Assembly: GCA_022478985.1 (NCBI GenBank)
Contig: JAKSZP010017365.1
Span: forward strand, 1-64,000
Source: Massospora cicadina
Taxonomy: Eukaryota > Entomophthoromycota > Entomophthoromycetes > Entomophthorales > Entomophthoraceae
Direction: 5' to 3'
DNA: 64,000 nt
Numbering within the stretch: the first letter of the stretch is position 1; the number at the start of each line of letters is the position of its first letter. The translations under genes and the position numbers were made by a program. The notes beneath the pieces were generated by a model, which did no database searches, had not been told where the DNA came from, and saw only the letters and a list, made by a program, of their open reading frames with translations. This document shows, piece by piece, positions 22,981 through 32,488 of the stretch.

Positions 22981-24030
22981 AATACTAATGGCTTTTTTGT
23001 AAATTTTAAACTATTTACCACTCCCTACTCTATCTTCAAGCTTTAGCATTGAAAGAATAAGCGGAATATTAGGAAGGATACAAAAGAATCAGCCCTCAAC
23101 TATAAGATGAAATGATATCAGTTGCTGCCCTCCGAGCTGTTTGCTTACAGGCTTAGCCACCAATGGGTAATTGAGATGTCTCTTTCAAGGACCTTTATTG
23201 ACGAGAATAAGGACTGACAATTCTTCTAGCAGCAATCAGTACTACAGACCAGAAGAACCTGTCACCTTGAATTTATCAACAAGAGCTAGCAGATGAACAT
23301 ACTAGAATACAACTAGAGTACTCAAAAAACAGAATTGACAACCAAATCCAATATGAGAGGCAGCAACATACTAGGCTTACAAAATTCATCCTAGGCAAAG
23401 GTGTACTTTTTTTTACTTATGGGAGACAGCCAGAGAAGCTGCAAGCCACCCGGACTGGACCTGCGACAGTATTGGCCAAAATGAGAGAGCTGAATACTCA
23501 ATCTTCAATGATGATACTGCCTTAGTACTTAATAGAGTTCATGTATGGCACATATGGGGGTTTCCCCGGTATCATTTTGGGAGGGGAAGTGTCCTTAAAT
23601 AGACTGTAAGGGCACCAGAAGATCTTTCCTCAGCCCTGGAATGAACAGAGTCCAATACTAAACAGGCAAAGTGGCAGGAAACTTACCCACAGTGGATGGA
23701 ACTGGACAACCCCCTGATTATAGATTCAGATTAGCAAAATTTGAAATACTTTAGATGACATCATCTGAAATAAGTTGATATTTGCCACTCAGAGAGATTT
23801 ATTTATTGATAATGAAGAAGCTTTAGAAATGAATATGAATAGTGTTTCCCTTTTATACCTTTATGGGGCGAAATAATTTGCTTAAGCTAATATTGAAGAT
23901 ATGAAACAACCACTCCCTCGGGTTGGGACCATCTAGTACTAAAAAAAAGACATGAAACAACCAAATTACCCTGATGGGAATGAGTGAACCTCTTAACTGA
24001 GTATAAAAAATTGGCAATCTTTCACTTTCA
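22981..24030 (+). pseudogene. Remainder of gypsy-1 integrase and 3' internal region (first part)
   Basis: Continues the integrase after H-element B: TNGFFVNFKLFTTPY, then SIERISGILGRIQ (the catalytic-Glu segment, equivalent to TVERANGTLVSIL in gypsy-0). From about 23596 it is homologous to 15490-15860 of gypsy-X. A poly(A) micro-insertion sits at 23913-23947 and H-element DF begins at 24031. The 3' internal region resumes at 38852 and runs to the LTR at 39135. Confidence 0.65.
23913..23947 (+). mobile_element. 35-bp poly(A) micro-insertion with 16-bp target duplication
   Basis: CTCCCTC, then GGGTTGGGACCATCTAGTAC, T and an A run, lies between AGATATGAAACAACCA (23897-23912) and AGACATGAAACAACCA (23948-23963), one mismatch in 16. 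The paralogous stretch of gypsy-X near 15800-15825 has the site only once, an empty-site control. The 3' end is the same as in the insertion at 7680-7720, so both derive from the same kind of poly(A)-tailed parent. Confidence 0.8.
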
Positions 24031-24499
24031 TTTATTTAACCAAGGTAAGCTTACCAGGGGACGGAAATTACTGAAACTCAAAAACTAAAAATAAATCCTA
24101 GTCAAATAAAATGAACGAACCTCCCAAAATGAGCAGATGACACAGATAATGCAAACTCAACCAATCAGGTGGGGCAGAGGGAACTGCTTATACCATCATG
24201 GCGGAAGGGGAGGGGGGATTAGGGGGCTCATCCTCAGCAGCATCTTTATCCCAAAGCAGGGCATGGGCTACAGCAGAGAGCAGGGGCGTCAGGACATCAG
24301 CGGGATGAAGAGATATATTTCTGATGATCAGGGTGGTAGGAATACATCCGTTATATATAAGAGTTCCAACGTAATTTGCTAAAGCTAGTTCAGCTTTCAT
24401 GCATGCGTTGGGTAGTTTTTTGTACCTGACAATATTTATATTTTATATTTTATTTGGGGAAGGTTGACTAGGGGATGGACATTTCCAATAGGACACTAA

Positions 24500-25167
24500 A
24501 CAACAAAATGAACTTCAGCGAGAGGAGGGCACCCCAGAGAAGCAGACGCTATCTTTTGTTGCCAGTGGGAACGCCAAGAGAAGGAAGGGAGGTTGCATGT
24601 GTAGGGGCTTGCGCCACTATTGAGCACATATGTAGGAAGGGGTCTGTATTGATGAACCAAACCAGGAACCAGGATGAGACCATCTGGCGGCGATGGGGTG
24701 GGAGGTACCCAAACATCCACGCTTGAAAGTGGTCCACAAGGTGCGACTGGAACCGGCGTAGAGCTTCCTGGAGGTTGGGAGTGGAGCCTGAAATAGCATC
24801 TAGGATTATAGTATGGATAGTCCACATAGTGATTTCTACTACCAAGGCATGGAGGGAAGGTGGAAGAGGGGAAACTATGGACAAAGCAAACATGTCCTGA
24901 GATAGGCTGAAGGGCTGTTCCTGATCCTGGCGAAATAGAAGTTTTACCTCACGTCATATCACTTTTGAAGAAGGGCACTCTTCTGGGCGGTGAACCAGCG
25001 TTCCATACTGGCCACATACAACGAAGGATGAGTGAAAATCATTAGAGCGCTCAGCAGTACAGTATAAACGTCTCAAGCAGCGCCACAAATGTGAATGAAT
25101 ATGCAGCTGAAGAAGAGGGTGGTTGGAGTACTTCTAAATGGCTTTCTGGGTTTCTAGGAGTAGGGGA
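24500..25167 (-). pseudogene. C-terminal end of ORF2 of LINE1 copy 2
   Basis: Continuation of ORF2 beyond gypsy-2. It corresponds to 56530-55883 of copy 1, which carries the C-terminal CCHC finger; here the finger region (about 25000-25080) is frameshifted. The last part is open at 24893-24549 (MWTIHTIILDAISGS, SHLVDHFQAWMFGYLPP), matching copy 1 closely. The 3' UTR with the shared tail follows. Confidence 0.75.
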
Positions 25168-25645
25168 TGTTAATTCTCAGCGTATAGGCTTGATTACACT
25201 GAGTCTATTTACACAGGGTATTAGCTACTGAGCAACCAAATTGGATATTTTGAAGATCGCCAATTTTAATGAAACTTGATAAACTATATCTGGAGCAATC
25301 ACCCCTTATGTCAACCTTTATTATTTTATACTAATCGCAGACTTATCTGCAACCGCAAAATCACTGGGAAAGACCTCCTATTCAATCCTCCATGTGACTC
25401 TTTATATCTTAGGTCCCCAGCTGGATGCATCCTTGGCTTGGTAGTCTTCTATTCATCTTCACTTCTATAGAAGCTCTCATTTATATAAAAATCACGGTTT
25501 AATTCCCCTTAATTCACCAAATGATCGACATTTTGATTGATTATTATTCATAACCCATTCCCATCGTTCTCAAGACTCATATCAATTCATACTATGATCC
25601 ACCAATATAGGTAGCATATCATCCAGAAATATTAACTTCCCAACA
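25168..25645 (-). repeat. 3' LTR of gypsy-2 (478 bp)
   Basis: Reads TGTTGGGAAGTTAATATTTC inward on the minus strand and ends TAACA, with TG...CA termini intact. It aligns along its length with 32012-32488. A polypurine tract (minus strand TCAAGGGGGGTAA, 25646-25658) abuts it. The LTRs have diverged by many substitutions and small indels. Confidence 0.9.
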
Positions 25646-25658
25646 TTACCCCCCTTGA

Positions 25659-26667
25659 CTGAATGATAGGCTCTTATTGTTTATATGCTCAAAGAAACTT
25701 TGCATGAACTCAATTGATAATCTGACCCCCCGCAGGTTCCATAGTAGTGTAGACATCCATGCAAGCTTCTCGATTATCTCAAATGGCCCAGCCCAGATGT
25801 TGGAGAGCTTGTTTTTTTCGCCAAAATACGTGTTGGTCATGGAATAAGACATGGTCTCCTACAGCAAACAGTGGAATTCTGCTCCACCGCTTCTAATCAG
25901 CTGCTTGATCGCAAATTATTCTTGGCCAAACTAGTGGAGTAGGCTTCCGTTTGCAACTTGATCAATGTATCCATAAAAGAGACTTCAAATATCGCTGAGG
26001 GTCCACATCACCAGTGTCCTCTACACACGAGTAAAGCAAGGCGGGCAGAGCCAGATGTCGACCATACAGCAATTGGAAAGGGCTCTTACAGTGGAAAAAT
26101 GATAGCTGATAATATATGCAAACACAGCTGTAGGTAGAAGGGCACTCCATTCTGAGGGTCAGTCCTTTACCAATTTATGAAGTATGTTCACTAGGATTCT
26201 GTTGACCCGCTCCACCATTCAATTTGATTCCTGATGATAGGGGGTAGTAAAAACCCATAGATCGCCATCAACTCATTCAACTTAGGCAGGATGTGCAAAG
26301 TGAAATTGGTTCCGTTGTCCATTAGAATGAACTTCAGGCAGCCGTGTCGCTGTATAACAAAATCCATAATAAGCTTGGTGGTGGTGACCACGCCTAAATC
26401 GTTAATGGCCCTGGCCTCCATCCATAGAGTCAAATGATCAATATCAACAATTATACTTGGATTGATTGGCGCTAGTTGGCAAAGGTCTACTACATAAATG
26501 GAAACAGTGTGCCAGGCGAACTGGGGCTTAACCAGCTGGTATGTGATCTTTTTGTGGAATGTCTTTTTCACTTGACACTGATGGCAACAACTAACTGTTT
26601 CCAATACGTCATAATGCATGCTCTCCCAGTAGTAATGGGGTCCCAAAAATTGCAGCGTTTTCTGCAA
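25659..26667 (-). pseudogene. Integrase of gypsy-2
   Basis: The long open stretch 26667-26191 contains the end of the HHCC zinc region (CCHQCQVKK), the core with IYVVDLCQLAP, DIDHLTLWMEARAI and FILMDNGTNFTLHILPKLNELM (second catalytic Asp). The Glu segment follows near 26195 in a broken frame (NQIEWWSGSTES). Further parts are 26150-25962 (SPFQLLYGRHLALPALLYS) and 25852-25646, the C-terminal GPFEIIEKL domain that ends at the polypurine tract. It is the best preserved integrase in the window. Confidence 0.8.
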
Positions 26668-27299
26668 TCCTCCATGTCCTACAACCCAATGAGCACCATA
26701 ACAATCACGGGTCTAGCTGAAGGTTTAGGGAAACTCAGCATCGAGTCTCTAATATGTTTATATAATGCCCCCTTAAGTAGGAAAGTATCCTCCCTGAGCC
26801 ATTTAATACCTTGATCACCTGCGGCAGCTCATCCTGGTATTTGTTCACCACCATCTTCTCATACATTATGAAAGCTAAATCTGCCATGATAGCAACCATT
26901 GGCAGCTGGGAAAGACATTCCTCATTTTGATGTTTTGCTCCCAGACAGTGTATAATCTCGAAATCATATACCTGGAGCTTCAGTGCTCAATATGCGAGCT
27001 GTCCTTACAGTTCATGCAGATTTTGCAGCCAGTGCAAGGAAGCGTGGTCCATCACTACTTAGAATCTTACCCATGCAGATATACCCAAACTGTTTGAAAG
27101 CGTAGATCACCGCTTAACACTCCCTCTAGTCACTGTGTAGTTTCGTTCATGACAGTTCAAGCTTCAACTACAAAATGTGACAGGATGATCTACGCCGTCA
27201 TCGTCCTTCTGGGATATTACTGCCCCTATAGCAGAGAGGGATGCGTCAAATTTGCAATATGAACTGTTTGTCAAAGTTGGGATATTGCAAAATGGGTGC

Positions 27300-28110
27300 A
27301 CTTAGAAACATGGTTCACAACACATCAAAAGAGTTCTGGCATCAGTCCATCCAATCAAAAGAAACGTTTTTTCTTTAACAACTCAAAAAGTGGGGCCCTA
27401 ATGTAACAAAATTGGATATGAACCGTCGTTAGTACCTGACCATCCCCAGAAACACTTGAATGTCCCACTTATTACCTGGGCGAGTCATCTTGATTATTTC
27501 TTCCACCTTAGCCAGCTGCAGTTTAAGCCTGTTTATATCCATGACAAACAAGAGGTATTCTAATTGTTCTTTAAAGAAATAGCACTTTTGAGGCTTAATT
27601 TTGATATTAGTGGCAGCGAGGCGATGGAACACTTTTTCCAAGTGGGCAAGGTGCTCTGTAAACGTCCATTAGAACACATTGATATCATCGAGGTAAACTA
27701 AGATGCAGGACAGCTTTAATTTCCTAAAATCATATCCATGGCATGCTGGAACGTAGACGGGGCGTTGCACAACCCTTGTGGCATTTGAGTCAGCTGTATT
27801 AACCATCTCAAAGTGATGATAGCGCGTTTCTCCCATTCCGCTGATGGCAATTTGATCTACCAGTACCCTGAGATCAGATCCATGGCGGAAAAATAATTTG
27901 CCCAACCCAATCAGTCCAACATTTCATCAATTCATGGAAGTGGTAGGAATCCTTTTATGTTATGTTATTGAGTTTGCAATAGTCAATAACCTCTTGATTT
28001 GAGCCATCTTTTTTCTTTACAATGAGCACAGGTGAGGCCCACGGACTTTTTGATGGCTCTAGCATCCATTGCATGATAAGTTTATCCACCTCATCAGAGA
28101 CAACCTCTTC
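27300..28110 (-). pseudogene. Reverse transcriptase of gypsy-2
   Basis: N-terminal fingers near 28080-27960 (a KKDGSNQEVIDYCKLN-like segment across a stop), palm at 27905-27669 with the catalytic YLDD intact (KLKLSCILVYLDDINVF), and connection at 27641-27429 (NIKIKPQKCYFFKEQLEYL, WDIQVFLGMVRY). Some motifs are scrambled by frameshifts (the PQGLCNAP box is read only by changing frame). A poorly preserved RNase H follows toward 26800. Confidence 0.75.
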
Positions 28111-28226
28111 CATTACTTTAATCATCTAATAGGCCGCGATCAAATGGGAGGGTGATCCCCCATATCTATTCGATGTACCACCCCTTGAGCGCACCCCAAA
28201 TCATGATTGTCATGTTCAAAAATATC

Positions 28227-29341
28227 TTAATACTTTTTGTATAACGCCATAGCCTTATCTTGATGTTCCGCTGATAATCTAGTAAGTGCTTCCCGTGGAA
28301 CCACTGTCAATATGCCAAGCAATGAGCGTGTTGGTAGTCTAAGATCCTCCCATGAGCTGAAACCATGAATATGGCGAACTTCCTCTATAGGAGCAAAGTG
28401 TAGGTAAGCCACCACTTGGTGCCACTGGATCATTATTGTCTCCTTCTGTAAATTTGCTAGCAGCACTCTAACCTCCCCATTCCCAAGGAACAGTAGCCCT
28501 GGAGCCACATGTGGTTCAAACTGTGAGTGCTGTTGAGGTGCCATAATTTCCATATAAAGCCCTTTAGGGACATTGATTTTGAGCTCAGTCCCTACTATGC
28601 ACTGGTGTCTAGACGATAGGCTCAAAGCGCTTGTCACCTGAAGTGGGATCCCTTTGTACTCGTAAATCTTATTGGGGAGCACTGGTTTGCCACTTCATTT
28701 GTCAATAATGAACAGGAATCACTCCATCGCTGTACACTAGATTGATTTGACTAGAGCGGAATAGATCTGTTGGAATTCCACAAGAGGTAAAATAAACTTG
28801 GATCTGTTGTCTTAAAGTATTAAGAGTTTTCTCCGCCATATTTATCACAACATCATATTTCCTCATAAATGCTGTACCAATTAAAATGTTGTTGTTGTTT
28901 GGCAAAACCACCACTGGAGCAGAAGCCTGCACTGACCCAAACCATAAAGGCAACGTGCTAAATGCTCCATCAGACACAGTGCTATGCGCCCCCGCGGTTC
29001 CATATACTAATCATTGGTCCACATCCAGTTTCAACAGAAGCTTAGCCACCAACCTAATAGAAACTATGTTCACAGGGGCTCCCGTGACTATGATAGCATG
29101 ATTTTGTATTTTGAATGAAAATGTCGCAATAAGTGCATTCTGAGTAAGAAGAACCATCAGTGTTTATTACATGTACATCCAAGGGCTTTGTGTTACTCAA
29201 AAAGGAGGAAAAACCCTTGCTGACCTGAGGATACTCACTAGCAAATTTTTCTACCAGAATGGCTACGTTAACCCCTACTAAAGAGGCATCGTCCGTCAAG
29301 GTAGAGCATTGCTTGTGCCAGTCTGTTCCATGATCTGCCAC
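28227..29341 (-). pseudogene. Protease and protease-RT linker of gypsy-2
   Basis: The N-terminal part at 29341-29054 holds DDASLVGVNVAILVEKF and KPLDVHVINTDGSSYSECTY, matched by gypsy-4 across its two insertions. The active site near 29090-29060 reads IIVTGAPVNIVS, so the catalytic Asp is replaced by Val. The flap and C-terminal part (28977-28702) include NNNNILIGTAFMRKYDVVINM. A linker (28682-28227, 151 residues) follows: KGIPLQVTSAL, PKGLYMEIMAP, VAPGLLFLGNGEVRVLLANL; it resembles the dUTPase-like segment seen upstream of RT in some retroelements, but I do not claim this. Confidence 0.7.
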
Positions 29342-29449
29342 GCATATGGCTTCTGCACGTCCTAGCGTAACTCAGGGCTTGAGGGAGAATTTTTACTTTC
29401 TGAAATGGAAGCAGGGGTATCCAACATAAGCTGTTGGTATAATAAATCA

Positions 29450-31725
29450 TCTGATTGAGTTCTGAATCTTACCAGAAGAGATGCTTGGAAATCATTAGGG
29501 ACAAGTGATTTGGATTTAGCAGAGGTAGAGCGTTCCATCTCTACTCCTCTTGAGCTTTTCCCTGCTCAATTTTCTCAGTTGGCATTGCATATACTTGTGG
29601 TTTGCTAGAGCAATTGCCTGCATAATGCCCTCTTCGTCTGCACTAGAAGCAAGTATTCATAAAAGGTTCACGTATATAGCTTGTGGTGGAAGGACCAGTT
29701 CAAAAGTTGACAGTATGGTTCCAGGGTCGTGGATGAACCAGCATAGCGTACATAGGCTGAAAAGAGTCAGCTGATTTGTATGATGGACAAATCTGTTCCA
29801 GAGGTTGATTGCTTGGTCGCTGAGGCCCAAACTCTATAGAGTTTGGTGCAGAGACAGCAGAGGTTTTTCAGGCTACATTAGGGGCGCTGATCATGGCGGA
29901 GAGTTGTCATAAGGTGTTCATGATTTGAATAAGTCTAACATCTCCATCCAAAACGTGAGATATAGTATTATATAGTTCCCGATAAATTTTGATGGCCACC
30001 ATCATCACTATACTGACATCCTTGATGGATAAAATGTTTGCATCAAGTAGTACATGTTCTTCTGCTGAGAAATGTTCAGCAAATCTAACAGGGTCTCATT
30101 TCGGTCAAATGGTATAGTCAGGAAGTCAGCTTTCTGTTGGGACATCTTACTAGCACCCCTGAACAGCTGTAGAACAATAACTTTAACTTCTTCGTAGGAT
30201 ACTGAGCTATTTGAAAGGTAGCAGGTAACTTGATCAGCGCTTTCCACGTCTAGAGCGGACAGCAACAGTTTCACTTTCCATCGATCAGAAACCCCTTTCA
30301 CGGCAAATTTGAAACGCTTAAAGTAACCATATAGTTTCCCATCATGACTGAAAGGAAGCAATTTTTAATTTTACCAGATACGCCTTGCTCCAGGTTCCTG
30401 CCACAAGGAGCAGGCGAATTGGTTCTGGAGCGACTAAGGGAACCACCCCTTTGTGAATTATCAGAAGCTGGCTGGATGGACTCAAATCCATCGAATGGAC
30501 TTGGAAGAAGTAGTGTCATCTGGGGGGGTCCATCGCAACGCCTAAGGGATATTCATTTGCTGATCCATAATATTATTCCCCTGAATCACCACTAACTGCA
30601 TCACTTCCCCCTGCTCCAGTGTGCTCCACAAAATGTTCATTGATTAACTGCTCCGCTTTACCCAAATAGCATATACACCGTCCATCCTGGAATTCCTGGT
30701 GCAGTGTCTCATACTGATGTTGCGACTCCTGACAGAATTCCCGCTCAACGTTCAGTTTCTGCTCCACTGCTTGTAGTCACAAGAGGACATCTTCAATTAT
30801 GTTCCGCATTTGTGCATGCTTCCAGCTAGCATTACCCGCTTATTGATTAGCATCATTTATTTGGTTAAGGAGGGCTGCTTGTTCTCATACCAATTCTTCG
30901 TTGGCCCATTGAAGGTTTTAAGCTGACCTTGCATGTCCACATACTCTCTTGTCTCACCAATTGGAAGAGGGAAGGCTCGATGGTGCTTAGCCTGGCTAAC
31001 AACTTCCAGTTGTGTAACCTGACAGATTAGCTGGATATATTTGGGGGATGTCAATCAAAGGATAAGCGCATTATCTGTCGTTTTCTGGTTACTCCATTCA
31101 ATATGAAGTTAAGTTAAATCAGCTGATAAGGAACTGACTTGATCCGCCACTTGCCATTCTATCAGTGTTATTTTTTCCTTAAGCTGAGCAATCAAGGCTT
31201 CGAGAGCTTCTGCCCATTCAGCTAGATCTATCATAAAGTTCTCGATATTATTTCCCAACTTTATGTCCTTGATCCATTCCACTGATAAGCCATGCCAATC
31301 CAACTTTTCTCCTATTACCCAGGGTAACTCTAGGTTTAACTTTTTTACCAACATGTCTAATTGATGGTGGACATCCCCAACACGATGGTCCATCTGTACT
31401 AGCGCCCCTTGTCCTCTGAAAATGAGCGATCAAGGCAGTCAAGCAGAAGGCGAGTATCATTTTGCTGCGCTCAAGTAAACTTTAATACATCTCCAATCTC
31501 TACATTGTGGCGAGCCAGCACATGCAGTAGCTGGTGAATAGATGGTTGCACATAAGTGACTAGATACTCCTCGACTCTGTGGGTACTAGGGCAGCAAAAC
31601 CCTGTTGTAGTCACATCCAGATAAGACATATACAGCGCGTAGCGTTTTTCTTGGTCTTGTTGGTTATAAAACAAACTCAAGGCGTATCCCCCCGCCTCAT
31701 CTTCATATAGTCGATACCCATGCAA
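29450..31725 (-). pseudogene. gag of gypsy-2 with coiled-coil, capsid and CCHC parts
   Basis: Fragments in order: 31725-31471, unrecognised N-terminal part; 31393-31109, heptad-like helical stretch (EALIAQLKEKITLIEWQVADQV); 30767-30573, glutamine-rich helix; 30361-30008, capsid-like domain (FKRFKFAVKGVSDRWKVKLLLSALDVESADQVTCYL, a pattern also present in gypsy-4); and a CCHC knuckle at about 29607-29648 reading CF, stop, CRRRGHYAGNC, a CX2CX4HX4C motif with one in-frame stop. Gag would form the virus-like particle. Several frameshifts separate these parts. Confidence 0.7.
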
Positions 31726-31987
31726 CAGCTACTCCATAATATCCCCAGATGCTGAGGAGTCACATTCATGGAGCGTCCTTGTTGGTCAGTCATCAGCTCA
31801 GGGCAGTTTTCTAATTGCAGGTTGACCATAACTTCATCATCTTCCAGTTTGGTTACAGTAAATACCAGTTCAATGTTAGATGCCTCCCATGCTTCTTCAG
31901 CATAACACGCATAGAATCAGATCTATTTTGCTGGAACAAATGAGGGCTCATCATTGTATCCTAGAGTTGAAGAACTACAGTTGACCA

Positions 31988-32010
31988 GTGGCTCCCTGTA
32001 GTGAGCACCA
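31988..32010 (-). promoter_or_regulatory. Primer binding site of gypsy-2
   Basis: One base inside the 5' LTR, the minus strand reads TGGTGCTCACTACAGGGAGC. The same sequence with one change follows the gypsy-4 LTR at 52379. Confidence 0.75.
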
Positions 32011-32011
32011 C

Positions 32012-32488
32012 TGTTAATTATCGGCTTATAGGCTTGATTCTGCCAAGTCAGTTTTCACAGGGTATTATCCACTAAGCAACGAAATTGGACTATATGAAGA
32101 TTGCCAAGATTCAATAAAACTTGATAAACTATATCTGGAGTAATCGCCCCGTATTTCGATCTTTATTATTTTATACTAATTGCAGACTTATCTGCAACCA
32201 GCTAATCACCGGGAATGACCTCCTTTTCATCCTGCATGTGAATTTCTATATCTCAGTTCTCTAGCCTGATGCATCCTCAGCTTGGTAGTCTTCTATTCGT
32301 CTTCCCTTTTCTAAAAGCTCTCATTTATATCAAATCTTGGTATAATTCCCCTTGATTCAACAATTAATCGACATTTTGATCTATTATTATTCATATACCT
32401 TTACAAACAATCTCAAGAATTATCTTGATTCCTACTCTGAGCCACAGATATAGGTAGCGTATCATCCAGTTATACCAACTTCCCAACA
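32012..32488 (-). repeat. 5' LTR of gypsy-2 (477 bp)
   Basis: Partner of 25168-25645 with TG...CA ends. On the minus strand it starts TGTTGGGAAGTTGGTATAAC. It is also homologous to the gypsy-4 LTR at 51863-52376 (GTTGCTTAGTGGATAATACCC against GTTGCTCAGTGGACTCAACCC), so gypsy-2 and gypsy-4 belong to one family. Confidence 0.9.

Larger units (their letters stand above)
25168..32488 (-). mobile_element. gypsy-2: complete Ty3/gypsy element (two LTRs, all domains, degenerate)
   Basis: This 7.3-kb minus-strand element has LTRs at both ends (25168-25645 and 32012-32488), a primer binding site, gag with a CCHC knuckle, protease, reverse transcriptase, integrase and a polypurine tract in order. It is flanked by a 5-bp duplication with one mismatch (GGGGA 25163-25167; GGAGA 32489-32493). 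Removing it and one repeat restores LINE1 ORF2 to match copy 1 near 56540. It is the innermost layer of the four-level nest. Frames are broken throughout. Confidence 0.9.

Noticed and set aside
24137..24825. Many overlapping open frames on both strands (for example 24137-24382 and 24496-24825)
   Set aside because: They are shadows of the H-element and LINE1 coding frames. The GC-rich, proline-rich coding sequence keeps other frames open.
28227..28682. dUTPase domain encoded by gypsy-2
   Set aside because: The PKGLYMEIMAP-type and APGLLFLGNGEV segments are suggestive, but the diagnostic dUTPase motifs could not be matched with confidence, so it is only called a linker.
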